This document shows, in pieces, positions 14,673 to 24,325 of a stretch of 37,044 nucleotides of DNA. Below the pieces are notes generated by a model. The model was not told the DNA's origin. It worked only from the letters and a program-made list of their open reading frames with translations, and made no database searches. Numbering within the stretch: the stretch's first letter is position 1; every line of letters starts with the position of its first letter. The position numbers and the translations under genes were made by a program. This stretch comes from Kitasatospora sp. MBT63 (GTDB lineage Bacteria; Actinomycetota; Actinomycetes; Streptomycetales; Streptomycetaceae), in the NCBI RefSeq assembly GCF_000710465.2, contig NZ_JAIZ01000005.1, positions 1 through 37,044 of the forward strand, written 5' to 3'.

Positions 14673-14715
14673 CATGGATCCGGCCCGTCAGCAGCGCTGA
14701 CGGGCCGGATCCATG
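14673..14715. terminator. strong bidirectional terminator hairpin
   Basis: A perfect 20-bp inverted repeat (14673-14692 with 14696-14715, 3-nt loop AGC) begins CATGGATCCGGCCCG. It lies between the stop of the methyltransferase gene and the stop of the convergent secreted-protein gene and would serve both. Confidence 0.92.
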
Positions 14716-14729
14716 CTGTCCGCGAGGGT

Positions 14730-15254
14730 TCAGTGCGCGCCGAGGCCGGACCGGCGCCGGTGCAGCACCACGGCGCCGGCCGTCACCGCCCCGCCGAGCA
14801 GGACGAACGCGGCCGCGCCGGGCTCGGTCCCGAGCTGCGCGGTGCCGCCGCCACCCGCGTGCACCCCGCCCGTCGGGGCCCGGTGCTCGACCCGCGGCGC
14901 GGCCTCCTCGCCGATGTCCTCCACCGCCTCCTCCACCGCTCCCTCCGCCGTGCCCACGGCGTCCTCCACGGCGTCCTCCACGACGTTCTGGCCGGTCTCC
15001 CCGGCGGCGTCCTCCTCCTCGGCCGCCGCGGCCTCCGCCGCGCGGCTCGCGGCCGGCTCCTCACCGGCGGCGGCCCTGGCCTGCTTCTCGGCCCAGGTCT
15101 GCTGCCCCTCGGGGGTGGCGGCCTTGGCCTGCTTCTCCTCCCAGCTCAGCACCGGGCGGGACTCGTCGGAGTCCTCGGCGAGTGCGGCCGGGGCGGCCAG
15201 CAGGGTGGTGGCGGCGAGGGCGGCGCCGGCCAGGACGGTACGGACAGAACGCAT
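14730..15254 (-). CDS. secreted, C-terminally membrane-anchored Ala/Glu-rich protein
   Basis: This 174-residue protein has a Sec signal peptide (MRSVRTVLAG start, cleavage after AALA at about 26). A short direct repeat follows (WEEKQAKAA / WAEKQARAA) and then a very acidic Ala/Glu-rich middle, probably helical. The C-terminus has the layout of a sortase or anchor signal: RAPTGG, a Gly-rich spacer, a hydrophobic segment (about 147-165) and HRRR. RAPTG differs from the streptomycete LAxTG sorting motif only in the first residue, so anchoring by sortase is possible but not established. GAAAGGAAG precedes the ATG. I do not recognise a function; the gene lies between the methyltransferase and the pigment operon but is transcribed as its own unit. 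Confidence 0.8.
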   Translation of the reverse strand: MRSVRTVLAGAALAATTLLAAPAALAEDSDESRPVLSWEEKQAKAATPEGQQTWAEKQARAAAGEEPAASRAAEAAAAEEEDAAGETGQNVVEDAVEDAVGTAEGAVEEAVEDIGEEAAPRVEHRAPTGGVHAGGGGTAQLGTEPGAAAFVLLGGAVTAGAVVLHRRRSGLGAH

Positions 15255-15417
15255 GAAGATCTTCCTTTCGGCGGCCCGGACGGTGGGCTGACTGACCGTC
15301 AGCCACGGTGACCCGCCGGGGCCTCAACCACCGTCCGTCACCGGGCGGTCACCCGCCACCCGGGTGCTGCGTCAGGGTCACGGCGCCCGGGCGGGCGGCC
15401 GGGCCCGGACATGGCTG

Positions 15418-15441
15418 GACCCCCCGGGGGACCGGGGGGTC
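15418..15441 (-). terminator. terminator of the whiE-type operon
   Basis: GACCCCCCGG (15418-15427), loop GGGA and CCGGGGGGTC (15432-15441) form a 10-bp stem 17 nt beyond the stop of the last cyclase gene, on the minus-strand exit of the operon. Confidence 0.75.
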
Positions 15442-15457
15442 TGCGCGGCGGCCGGGG

Positions 15458-16516
<1,059 letters not shown>

Positions 16517-16569
16517 CAGGGTGTTCTCCTTGTCGGGGTCGTTCGGGCGGCCGCGGGCCGCGCGCCCGG

Positions 16570-17802
16570 TCAGGGGCGGCGCAGCACCAGGGCCGCGTTG
16601 GAGCCCATCAGCCCTCGGCTGAGCACCAGCGCCGTCCGGAGCTCGGCCGTACGGGCGTAGCCGGTCACCAGGTCGATGTCGTGGGCGACGTCGGTGACGT
16701 TGGGGGTGGGCGGGACCAGGCCCTGCTCCATGGCGAGCACGGCGGCGGCCGCGTCGATCAGCGGCGCGCCGCAGTACGCCCGGCCGGTGCCGGCCTTGGG
16801 GGCCGTCACCGGGACCCGGGCCGCGTGCTCGCCGAGGGCGTCGGCGATGGCCAGGGCCTCGGCGCGGTCCGCCTCGGGGACGCCGAGCGCGTCCGCGAAG
16901 ACCACGTCGATCTCGTCGGGGGCGCAGTGCGCCTCCTCCAGCGCGCCGCGGATCGCGTGGGCGAGGCCGTGGCGGGACTCCGCCCAGCGGGACGCGCCGG
17001 TGAAGGTGGCCGCGTGGCCCGCCAGGACGGCCCGGATCCGGGCACCCCGGCCGCGGGCCGACTCCTCGGCCTCCGCCACGAACATCGCGCCGCCCTCGGC
17101 GGGGACGAAGCCGCGGGCGTCGGCACTGAACGGCAGGTAGGCCCGGTCGGGGTCGGCAGCTAGGCTGAGTTCGCGGTACCCGAGCTGGCAGACCATCGAG
17201 TAGGGGGCGAGCGGCGCCTCGGCGGCGCCCACCACCACCCGGTCGGTGCCGCGCCGGATGGTGCGGACGGCGTGGGCGAGCGCGTCCAGACCGCCGGCCT
17301 CGTCGCTGGCGACGACCGCGCACGGGCCCTTGAAGCCGCCGCGGATCGAGATCTGGCCGGTGCTGGCGGCGTAGAACCAGGCGATCGACTGGTAGGGGCC
17401 GACGAAGTGCGGGCCCTGTCCCCAGAGGTTCTGCAGTTCGCGCTGGCCGAACTCGCCGCCGCCCGAGCCGGCCGCCGTGACCACGCCGACCGCGAACGGG
17501 TCCTCGGGACCGTCGCCCAGCCCGGCGTCGGCCAGGGCCAGGTCGGCCGCCGCCATCGCGTAGTGCGTGAAGCGGTCGGTCTGGACCAGGTAGCGGCCCT
17601 CGATGGCGCCCTCGGCGTCGAAGCCGTGCACCTGTCCGGCGATCCGCAGCGGCAGCTTCTCGCAGCCCTCGCGGGTGATCGGCCCGAGGGCGGTGGCGCC
17701 CTCCCGGGTGGCCTTCCAGAAGTCGTCGGTGCCCACGCCGTTGGGCGCGATCACCCCGACCCCGGTGATCACCACCCGGCGGCCGTTCCGATCGCTCGTC
17801 AT
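16570..17802 (-). CDS. whiE-ORFIV: ketosynthase beta / chain length factor (WhiE ORFIV-like)
   Basis: This 410-residue protein is the KS-beta (chain length factor) partner of the ketosynthase. It begins [15 protein letters not shown] and has the thiolase-like fold throughout, but the catalytic Cys is missing: the equivalent position is Glu168 in [13 protein letters not shown]. Most antibiotic KS-beta proteins have Gln here. The His motifs of KS-alpha are also degenerate ([11 protein letters not shown] in place of NAHGSGT). The protein forms a heterodimer with KS-alpha and sets chain length, and decarboxylation of the priming malonyl-ACP is attributed to it. Its ATG overlaps the KS-alpha stop (ATGA), the usual arrangement for this pair. 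Confidence 0.96.
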   Translation of the reverse strand: MTSDRNGRRVVITGVGVIAPNGVGTDDFWKATREGATALGPITREGCEKLPLRIAGQVHGFDAEGAIEGRYLVQTDRFTHYAMAAADLALADAGLGDGPEDPFAVGVVTAAGSGGGEFGQRELQNLWGQGPHFVGPYQSIAWFYAASTGQISIRGGFKGPCAVVASDEAGGLDALAHAVRTIRRGTDRVVVGAAEAPLAPYSMVCQLGYRELSLAADPDRAYLPFSADARGFVPAEGGAMFVAEAEESARGRGARIRAVLAGHAATFTGASRWAESRHGLAHAIRGALEEAHCAPDEIDVVFADALGVPEADRAEALAIADALGEHAARVPVTAPKAGTGRAYCGAPLIDAAAAVLAMEQGLVPPTPNVTDVAHDIDLVTGYARTAELRTALVLSRGLMGSNAALVLRRP

Positions 17803-19064
17803 GCCTTCACCCCTTCCCGGCGCAGGACCACCGCGGACTGGAATCCGCCGAAGCCGCTGCCGACCGACAGGACGTTGCGCAGCGGGATCGAGCGGGCGGT
17901 CCTCGGCACGTAGTCGAGGTCGCACTCCGGGTCCGGGGTCTCGTAGTTGGCGGTCGGCGGGACGACGCCCTCGGCCAGCGCCAGCGCGCAGGCCACCAGC
18001 TCGATGGCGCCGATCGCGCCGAGCGAGTGCCCGACCATCGACTTGATCGAGCTCATCGGGGTCCGGTACGCGTGCTCGCCGAGCGAGCGCTTGACGGCCG
18101 CGGTCTCGTGCCGGTCGTTCTGCTTGGTGCCGGAGCCGTGCGCGTTGACGTAGTCGATGTCGTCGCTGTTGACCTTCGCCTGGGCCAGTGCGCTGTCGAT
18201 CGCCTCGGACATCTCCCGGCCCTCCTGGGTGAGGCCGGTCATGTGGTACGCGTTGCCGAACGTCGCGAACCCGCCGACCTCGCAGTACACCCGGGCGCCG
18301 CGGCGGCGGGCGTGTTCGAGCTCCTCCAGGACCAGGACGGCGCCGCCCTCGCCGAGCACGAAGCCGTCCCGGTTGGCGTCGAACGGCCGGGAGGCGTGCG
18401 CCGGGTCGTCGTTGCGCTCGGAGGTCGCGTGGATGGCGTCGAAGCAGGCCACCGTGATCGGTGAGATCGGCGAGTCCGAGGCGCCGGTGACGCAGACGTC
18501 GGCCCGGCCGTCCTGGATGGCCTGGAAGGCGTAGCCGACCGCGTCGAGTCCGGAGGTGCAGCCGGTGGAGACGGTCTGCACCGGGCCGCGGGCGCCGGTC
18601 TGCTCCGCGACGGCCGAGGCGAGCGTGCTCGGCGCGAACGCCCGGTGCAGGTGCTGCTGGGCCTCGCGGTGGTCCACGTCCCAGCGCGAGCCACCGGCGC
18701 TGACCAGCGCGTAGTCGTGCTCCAGCCGGGTGGTGCCGCCGACCGCGGTGCCCAGGGACACCGCGATCCGCCACGGGTCCTCGGCGGCGAGCTCCAGGCC
18801 CGAGTCGCGGACCGCCTCGGCGGCCGCGACCAGGGCGAACTGGACGTAGCGGTCGGCGCGGGCGGTCTGCTCGGCGTCGAGTCCGCAGGCCGCCGGGTCG
18901 AAGTCGCACTCGGCGGCGATCCGGGAACGGAATCCCGTGGGGTCGAAGAGGGTGATCCCGCGGGTCGCCGTACGGCCGGCGGTGAGCAGGTCCCAGAAGG
19001 CCCGCACGCCCAGCCCACCGGGGGCCACGATGCCGATCCCGGTGACCGCAACCCGCCTCGTCAC
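17799..19064 (-). CDS. whiE-ORFIII: ketosynthase alpha (WhiE ORFIII-like)
   Basis: This 421-residue ketosynthase carries out the chain-elongating Claisen condensations of the minimal type II PKS. All catalytic residues are present: Cys169 in [11 protein letters not shown], His309 in [12 protein letters not shown], Lys341 in SIKSMVGHS and His346. The sequence is of the spore-pigment type rather than the actinorhodin type as far as I can judge by eye; a tree is needed to confirm this. It starts on a GTG that overlaps the cupin stop (GTGA) and ends overlapping KS-beta, so it is translationally coupled on both sides. With KS-beta and ACP it makes an ACP-bound octa- to dodecaketide; the length cannot be read by eye. 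Confidence 0.97.
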   Translation of the reverse strand: MTRRVAVTGIGIVAPGGLGVRAFWDLLTAGRTATRGITLFDPTGFRSRIAAECDFDPAACGLDAEQTARADRYVQFALVAAAEAVRDSGLELAAEDPWRIAVSLGTAVGGTTRLEHDYALVSAGGSRWDVDHREAQQHLHRAFAPSTLASAVAEQTGARGPVQTVSTGCTSGLDAVGYAFQAIQDGRADVCVTGASDSPISPITVACFDAIHATSERNDDPAHASRPFDANRDGFVLGEGGAVLVLEELEHARRRGARVYCEVGGFATFGNAYHMTGLTQEGREMSEAIDSALAQAKVNSDDIDYVNAHGSGTKQNDRHETAAVKRSLGEHAYRTPMSSIKSMVGHSLGAIGAIELVACALALAEGVVPPTANYETPDPECDLDYVPRTARSIPLRNVLSVGSGFGGFQSAVVLRREGVKA

Positions 19065-19501
19065 GAGGTCACCCGGGCGTGTTCCGGCGGCACGGCGCGG
19101 GGTGACTGGTGGCTGTGGGTCTCCTCGGTGTCCACGTGGCCGACCTCGGGGCGGGGGGCCAGCGGGCCGAGGTGGAAGACCATCCGGGCCTCGGTGTCAC
19201 CGACGTTGCGGAAGCGGTGGCGCATGTTGATCGGGATCATCAGGCCCTGCTCCGGGCGCAGCGGGTGGGCGACCCCGTCGAGGTCCACCTCCAGGTCGCC
19301 GCAGACCACGTACACGAACTCCTCGGAGTACGGGTGGTAGTGCTCGCCGATCCGGTCCCCCGGCTGGACGATGGCCAGGCCCATGAACCCGCTGGTGGCC
19401 CCCACCGTGGTCGGTGTGAGCATCGCGCGCAGGTCACCGCCGCGTCGCCGGTTCGGCTCGGCCTCGTCGACGTGCACGATCCGTGGGAACTGCGTGGTCA
19501 T
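19061..19501 (-). CDS. whiE-ORFII: cupin-domain polyketide tailoring protein (WhiE ORFII-like)
   Basis: This 146-residue single-domain cupin matches WhiE ORFII and the CurC/SchB type proteins of pigment clusters. Cupin motif 1 is [19 protein letters not shown], with His54, His56 and Glu60 or Glu61 as likely metal ligands, and motif 2 is [13 protein letters not shown] with His95. Cupins of this group are thought to act on the cyclised intermediate as an oxygenase or cyclase; the reaction is not established. GGAGG precedes the ATG. The stop overlaps the KS-alpha GTG. The C-terminal 25 residues ([13 protein letters not shown] and following) are polar and probably disordered. Confidence 0.93.
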   Translation of the reverse strand: MTTQFPRIVHVDEAEPNRRRGGDLRAMLTPTTVGATSGFMGLAIVQPGDRIGEHYHPYSEEFVYVVCGDLEVDLDGVAHPLRPEQGLMIPINMRHRFRNVGDTEARMVFHLGPLAPRPEVGHVDTEETHSHQSPRAVPPEHARVTS

Positions 19502-19580
19502 GGTGCTACCTCCAAGATGACTTGCTGGGAAGGCCCCTGGGCGGCGGTCGCCGGCCGGAGCGAGGACGGCCCGCTGGGGT

Positions 19581-20672
19581 TCAGGCGTCCTTCGAGCTGC
19601 GGTCGGTGACCAGGTCCATCCGGCACTCGGTGACGAAGCGGGCGATGCCCGCGTTGTCGCCGAGGTCGTGGCCGCCGAGCTCGACCAGCCGGGCGAACAG
19701 GCCCGCAGAGCGGTCGCCGGCCACGCCGAGCACCGCGGCCGGCGCGTGCTCCCGGTCCGCCGGCAGGTCGACCACGCGGACCACCACGTCCTCGCGCTGG
19801 AACAGCGTGGCCGCCGCGATCACCCCGTCCGGGTCGGCCACCGCCTGCTGGTCCTGGCCGGCCAGCAGGTCGGCCAGTGCCGCACCGCAGCCGCTGCGCA
19901 CCGGGTAGCTCACCGCGTACCGGGTGACGTCGCCGGCCATCCGCCCGGGGCGGGCGACGTGGTGCACGGCCGGAAGCGCGGCCCGCATGAAGAAGGAGCG
20001 CGCCGACTCCGGGTTGTTCAGGTCGCGGGCCTCCTCCAGGTACGGGTTGATGGCCTCCTCGACCGCCCGGACCTCGGGCTGCTGCGCGACATGGCGCAGC
20101 GCCGCCGCCAGGTCGCCGGCCACCTCGACGGCCCGCACCACCCGGTTGCCGCGCATGAACAGCGAGGTGCGCAGCAGGCGGGTGTGGTCGTCCACCCGGG
20201 CCTGCGGCGAGCTGTAGCCCGCCAGGATTTCGGCGACGGCCCGCTCGCTGCCGGGCTTCACCTTGAAGGTGAGGGCGTGCCGGACGGTGCCGTCGGTGAC
20301 CGGCGCCGGACCGTCGAAGGTCTCGTTGCCCGCGGTCTCGCGCATGATGTTGTACCGCAGCGAACGGGTGTCCCGGACGCAGCCGTGCAGCGGCTTCACC
20401 ATCTCGCGGTGCGCCTCGCTGTCCACCCAGGCCAGGAACGGCTTCGCGCTCTCCCACTCACTGGTGATCAGCCACTGCGACGGGTCCTCGATGGACTGGC
20501 AGAGCTGGTCGCTGACGTGCCCGGGCACCGCGGCCACCTGGTGGCGCAGCTGCTCGTAGGCGTCCAGGAAGCGCTGCTGGGTGCCGTCCATGATGTCGCA
20601 GAACAGCACCACGCGAAGGCGCGAGGCCACCAGGGACCGGGTCTGCGACACGGGTTCGGTCAGGGTCGTCAT
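19581..20672 (-). CDS. whiE-ORFI: SchA/CurD-domain protein with ABM-like N-terminus (WhiE ORFI-like)
   Basis: This 363-residue protein is the first gene of the operon. Residues about 18-112 resemble an antibiotic biosynthesis monooxygenase (ABM) ferredoxin-like domain ([20 protein letters not shown], then [12 protein letters not shown] and the helix with [10 protein letters not shown]). Residues about 128-355 match the SchA/CurD-like domain found almost only in spore-pigment clusters, itself probably a pair of related halves ([19 protein letters not shown] and [19 protein letters not shown] look alike). AAGGAG stands well before the ATG at 20672. Its biochemical role is unproven; a quinone-forming monooxygenase or dimer-barrel cyclase is likely. 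A 79-nt gap separates it from the cupin gene. Confidence 0.92.
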   Translation of the reverse strand: MTTLTEPVSQTRSLVASRLRVVLFCDIMDGTQQRFLDAYEQLRHQVAAVPGHVSDQLCQSIEDPSQWLITSEWESAKPFLAWVDSEAHREMVKPLHGCVRDTRSLRYNIMRETAGNETFDGPAPVTDGTVRHALTFKVKPGSERAVAEILAGYSSPQARVDDHTRLLRTSLFMRGNRVVRAVEVAGDLAAALRHVAQQPEVRAVEEAINPYLEEARDLNNPESARSFFMRAALPAVHHVARPGRMAGDVTRYAVSYPVRSGCGAALADLLAGQDQQAVADPDGVIAAATLFQREDVVVRVVDLPADREHAPAAVLGVAGDRSAGLFARLVELGGHDLGDNAGIARFVTECRMDLVTDRSSKDA

Positions 20673-21009
20673 GTTCCACTTTCTCCTTGAGGGGGCGAGC
20701 GGGCACCGGCGGCGGATGCCGGGTGTGCGGTGCCGCGTCGGCGAGCTGACGCCGTGTTGGACCTGAGGGGCGGCGGGGCCGGGTGGAGCTCCGCGACGAG
20801 GGCCTTCGGGTCTGAGGTCGATCGTGGGGTGCCGTCACGGGCGGCGCGAGGGCTGGAAGCCATCCGAGCGAAAACCCGGGACATGACATCCGCTCACCGG
20901 GCGTGGAGGGCCGGGCCGCCGGAGTCTGTACCTGGGCTTCCCCTCGTCGGCACCCAGCCGCCGGCAGCCCCGGTGTCCCCGCAAGGTCCCGTAGAGACTG
21001 GAGTGATCG
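20673..21009. promoter_or_regulatory. divergent promoter region of the whiE-type cluster
   Basis: This 337-nt gene-free region separates the seven-gene minus-strand operon from the plus-strand hydroxylase. In S. coelicolor the equivalent region carries two divergent promoters that fire late in sporulation, the hydroxylase one depending on sigma-F. Ribosome binding sites are clear at both edges (AAGGAG at the minus edge, GGAG before 21010). I cannot assign -10/-35 elements or an operator by eye, and no long dyad stands out. Confidence 0.65.
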
Positions 21010-22647
21010 ATGAATTCGAAGGTCGGCGACCGGGTGCCGGTCCTCATCGTGGGCGGCTCACTGGTGGGGCTGTCCGCCTCGCTGTTCCTGAGCCGCCTCG
21101 GTGTGGGCCACCTGCTGGTCGAGAAGCATTCCGGCACCTCGCACCATCCGCGCGGCCGGGGCAACAACGTCCGGACGATGGAGCTGTTCCGGGCCGCGGG
21201 GGTCGAGCAGGCGATCCGCGAGGCCGCCTCGGTGCTGGCCGAGAACCACGGCATCCTGCAGGCCGACACCCTCACCGGTGCCGACCAGGAGTGGCTGTTC
21301 AAGGAGATCGACCCCGGCGGCGCGCTCGCCCGTTTCAGCCCGACCGGGTGGTGCCTGTGCAGCCAGAACGACCTGGAGCCGGTGCTGCTGCGCCGAGCCC
21401 GGGAGCTCGGCGGTGACCTGCGGTTCGGCACCGAGCTGACGGAGTTCGAGCAGGACGGCGACGGGGTCACCGCCACCCTGAAGGACCGCGCCACCGGTGA
21501 GCTGCGGACCGTCCGGGCGGACTACCTGATCGCCGCGGACGGGCCGCGCAGCCCCGTCCGGGAGCGGCTCGGCATCGGCCAGGACGGGCCCGGCGACCTG
21601 TTCCACAACGTGTCCATCACCTTCCGGGCCAAGCGGCTGGCGGACGTGGTGGGCGACCGACGTTTCATCGCCTGCTACCTGACGAACCCGCAGGGCGACG
21701 GTGCGCTGCTGCCGGTCGACAACCAGGAGCAGTGGGTCTTCCACGCGCCCTGGCACCCGGAGCACGGCGAGCCGCTGGAGGACTTCACCGACGAGCGCTG
21801 CGCGGCGCACATCCGCACCGCCGTCGGTGTCCCCGACCTGGAGCTCGAGATCACCGGGAAGGCCCCCTGGCACGCGGCCGAACGGGTGGCCCGGCGGTAC
21901 CGGGAGGGCCGGGTCTTCCTGGCCGGCGACTCCGCCCACGAGATGTCCCCGACCGGCGCGTTCGGCTCCAACACCGGCATCCAGGACGCGCACAACCTGG
22001 CGTGGAAGCTGGCCGCCGTGCTCGGCGGCTGGGCGGGCCCGCGGCTGCTTGAGACGTACGGCGAGGAGCGGCAGCCGGTGGCCCGGGAGACCGGTGCGCG
22101 GGCCTCCGCCCGGTCGGCCGAGCACCGGCACCCGGGGTACGACGCGGTGCCGGGGGCCGGCCGGCAGAAGAACGTGCTGGCCGTCGCGCTCGGCTACCGC
22201 TACCCGGTGGGCGCGGTGGTGGGCACCGACCCGCAGCTGTCGGCGGTGCCGGAAAGCTTCGCCTCCACCGGTGAGCCGGGTACCCGGGCGCCGCACCTGT
22301 GGGTGCGGCAGGCGGGCGTGCGGCTGTCCCTGCTGGACCTGTTCGAGGAGTCGATGGTGCTGCTCACCGGTCCCGAGGGGGCGGGCTGGAAGGCGGCGGC
22401 CGAGCGGCTCGCCGAGCGGCACGGCATCCCGCTGGCCGCGTACCGGGTCGGGGGCGGCCCGGACCACGAGCTGGCACCGGAGCCCGGCCGGGACTGGGCC
22501 GAGGCGTACGGGACGACGCCGGGCGGCGCGGTGCTGGTGCGCCCCGACGGGTTCGTGGCCTGGCGCTCCCCGGCTGAGGAGCCGGGGGCGGACCAGTTGG
22601 CGGTGCTGGACGGCGCGCTGCGGGCGGTGCTGCGGCTGGAGGGCTGA
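21010..22647 (+). CDS. whiE-ORFVIII: FAD-dependent polyketide hydroxylase (WhiE ORFVIII-like)
   Basis: This 545-residue protein is a class A flavin monooxygenase of the aromatic-polyketide hydroxylase group. The FAD-binding GxGxxG variant VGGSLVG lies at residues 14-20 with Glu38 at the end of strand 2. The DG motif is Asp177-Gly178 in LIAADGPRSPVRERLG, and the GD motif is Asp307 in FLAGDSAHEMSP followed by GAFGSNTGIQDAHNLAWKL. The last 150 residues form the thioredoxin-like C-terminal domain seen in PgaE- and WhiE-type enzymes. It hydroxylates the aromatic product using NAD(P)H and oxygen. It is divergent from the PKS operon exactly as in the whiE locus. The last codons fold into a hairpin shared with the convergent MFS gene. 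Confidence 0.96.
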   Translation: MNSKVGDRVPVLIVGGSLVGLSASLFLSRLGVGHLLVEKHSGTSHHPRGRGNNVRTMELFRAAGVEQAIREAASVLAENHGILQADTLTGADQEWLFKEIDPGGALARFSPTGWCLCSQNDLEPVLLRRARELGGDLRFGTELTEFEQDGDGVTATLKDRATGELRTVRADYLIAADGPRSPVRERLGIGQDGPGDLFHNVSITFRAKRLADVVGDRRFIACYLTNPQGDGALLPVDNQEQWVFHAPWHPEHGEPLEDFTDERCAAHIRTAVGVPDLELEITGKAPWHAAERVARRYREGRVFLAGDSAHEMSPTGAFGSNTGIQDAHNLAWKLAAVLGGWAGPRLLETYGEERQPVARETGARASARSAEHRHPGYDAVPGAGRQKNVLAVALGYRYPVGAVVGTDPQLSAVPESFASTGEPGTRAPHLWVRQAGVRLSLLDLFEESMVLLTGPEGAGWKAAAERLAERHGIPLAAYRVGGGPDHELAPEPGRDWAEAYGTTPGGAVLVRPDGFVAWRSPAEEPGADQLAVLDGALRAVLRLEG

Positions 22648-22661
22648 GCGGGACGCTCAGC
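22643..22661. terminator. compact hairpin overlapping two convergent stop codons
   Basis: GCTGAGCG (22643-22650), loop GGA and CGCTCAGC (22654-22661) form a perfect 8-bp stem. The left arm contains the TGA of the hydroxylase (22645-22647) and the right arm contains the complementary TCA of the MFS gene (22657-22659). It may be a minimal bidirectional terminator. Confidence 0.65.
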
Positions 22662-24156
22662 GTCCTTCGCCGGCCGGGCTGCGGTCCTCCTCCCGGGGGG
22701 CCGCGGCCCCGGCGCGGGCCCGGCGGGCGTGCGGGCCGAAGGCGTCCGCCAGGGCGACCAGCAGGGCCAGTGCGACGAAGCCCAGCGCCACCAGCAGGCC
22801 CTCCTGGAAGGCGCCGGCCCAGTCGCCGCGGTGGGCGGCGGTCCAGGAGAAGAACACCGAGCCGACGGCGGCGATGCCGACCGCCGAGCCGATCCGCTGC
22901 GCGGTCTGCAGCACGCCGCCGGCGCTGCCGGCCCGTACCACCGGGACCTCGCTGAGGGTGAGGGTCTGGTTGGGCGAGACGACCAGGCCGCTGCCCACGC
23001 CGGCCAGCAGGAGCGGGGCCGCGGTCGCCCAGCCGACGTACCGGCCGGACCACAGGTGGACGGCGAGGGCCGCGGCGGAGAGCCCGGTCACCACCAGCAC
23101 CAGGCCGCCGGTGACCAGCGGCCGGCCGTAGCGGTGCACCACCCGGCCGCCGACCGTGGCGGCCACCGCGGAGCCGAGCGCGAACGGGGTGATGGCCAGG
23201 CCCGCCAGCAGGGCGCTGTAGTGCTGCCCGTTCTGCAGGTAGAGGCTGAACACGAAGAAGATCGCGGTGAAGCCGGCGAAGTACACCAGCGAGAGCAGCA
23301 CCCCGAGCGAGTACGAGTGGGCCCGGAACAGGCTCATCCGGACCACCGGCTCGCGGGTGCGGCCGTAGTGCACCTCCCAGCCGGCGAACGCGGCCAGCAG
23401 CGCGGCCGCGCCGAGCAGCAGCAGCCACTTGGCGTCGCCCTGCCACTGCTGCTCGACGAACGGCAGGAGCAGCAGCAGCGTGCCGCCGCCCAGCAGCAGC
23501 ACGCCGACCGGGTCGAAGTGGCGGTGGTGGGAGTCCCCCGGCCCGCGGGGCGGCGCCTTGGGCAGCAGCCGGTAGGCCGCGGGCAGGGCGAGGGCGCCGA
23601 TCGGCAGGTTGACGTAGAACACCCAGCGCCAGCCCTCGCGGGGGCCGAAGGCCTCGATCAGCAGGCCGCCGAGGAGCGGTCCGATCGCGGTGGAGATGCC
23701 GATGGTGGTGCCGAGCATGCCGAACGCCCGGCCGCGTTCCGCGCCGCCGAACAGCTGCTGGATGAAGCCGGAGACCTGCGGCACCAGCAGGCCGCCGGCC
23801 AGGCCCTGAAGCAGCCGGGCGGCGACCAGCCAGGTCTCGTTCTGGGCCGCGCCGGCGAACGCGCTGGCGGCGGTGAACAGGGCCAGGCCCGTCATGAAGA
23901 CCGCGCGCCGGCTGCGGGCGTCGCCGAGCCGGCCGGCCGGGATCAGGACCAGGCCGAACGCGAGCGCGTACCCGGACAGCACCCACTGCAGGCCGCTGTC
24001 GGACAGCCGCAGGCCGGTCCGCGCGGAGGGCAGGGCGACGTTGACGATGCTGATGTCGAGCAGCGTCATGGAGCCGGCGACCAGGCACACCGAGAGCGCC
24101 TGCCAGCGCCGGTCGGGGGCCTGGGCGCGGTCGTCTTCGGGAGGGGATGTGGTCAC
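22657..24156 (-). CDS. DHA2 (EmrB/QacA-type) MFS drug exporter
   Basis: This 499-residue membrane protein has about 14 hydrophobic segments, the number typical of DHA2 proton-driven exporters. Diagnostic motifs are LLDISIVNVALP in helix 1, GRLGDARSRR (motif A) after helix 2, and GPLLGGLLIEAFG (motif C, the antiporter motif) in helix 5. The GTG start at 24156 is chosen because AAAGG lies just upstream; the frame is open further to 24258, but that part is basic and unlike any transporter. It lies convergent with the FAD hydroxylase and downstream of the MMPL gene on the same strand. The pairing recalls ActII-ORF2 and ActII-ORF3 of the actinorhodin cluster, so an aromatic polyketide is a plausible substrate. 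Confidence 0.93.
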   Translation of the reverse strand: MTTSPPEDDRAQAPDRRWQALSVCLVAGSMTLLDISIVNVALPSARTGLRLSDSGLQWVLSGYALAFGLVLIPAGRLGDARSRRAVFMTGLALFTAASAFAGAAQNETWLVAARLLQGLAGGLLVPQVSGFIQQLFGGAERGRAFGMLGTTIGISTAIGPLLGGLLIEAFGPREGWRWVFYVNLPIGALALPAAYRLLPKAPPRGPGDSHHRHFDPVGVLLLGGGTLLLLLPFVEQQWQGDAKWLLLLGAAALLAAFAGWEVHYGRTREPVVRMSLFRAHSYSLGVLLSLVYFAGFTAIFFVFSLYLQNGQHYSALLAGLAITPFALGSAVAATVGGRVVHRYGRPLVTGGLVLVVTGLSAAALAVHLWSGRYVGWATAAPLLLAGVGSGLVVSPNQTLTLSEVPVVRAGSAGGVLQTAQRIGSAVGIAAVGSVFFSWTAAHRGDWAGAFQEGLLVALGFVALALLVALADAFGPHARRARAGAAAPREEDRSPAGEGR

Positions 24157-24202
24157 GGTGGGCCTTTCGCGGTGCCGCCTGCGGTGGACGCGCTGACGGT
24201 CC

Positions 24203-24234
24203 GTCCGGGCCGGCCCCCGCCCGCCGGCCCGGAC
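24203..24234 (-). terminator. hairpin between MMPL and MFS genes
   Basis: GTCCGGGCCGGC (24203-24214) and GCCGGCCCGGAC (24223-24234) form a 12-bp stem with an 8-nt loop. On the minus strand this follows the MMPL stop by 90 nt and precedes the MFS start by 46 nt. It could be the MMPL terminator or a structured MFS leader. Confidence 0.6.
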
Positions 24235-24325
24235 CTGCCGCCGGGTGCACTCGATCATCGTGGACCGGCCCCGGCGGACCGCCGCGCGCCACGCCGGAGC
24301 GGCCCCGACGGCCGGAGCAGCCCGG

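Noticed and set aside
14730..15254. Canonical LPxTG or LAxTG sortase substrate
   Set aside because: The only candidate motif is RAPTG, which lacks the first Leu, so sortase anchoring is left as a possibility only.
22364..24292. 642-codon minus-strand frame over the MFS gene
   Set aside because: It is the out-of-frame shadow of the MFS exporter, Arg/Pro-rich and lacking membrane segments.
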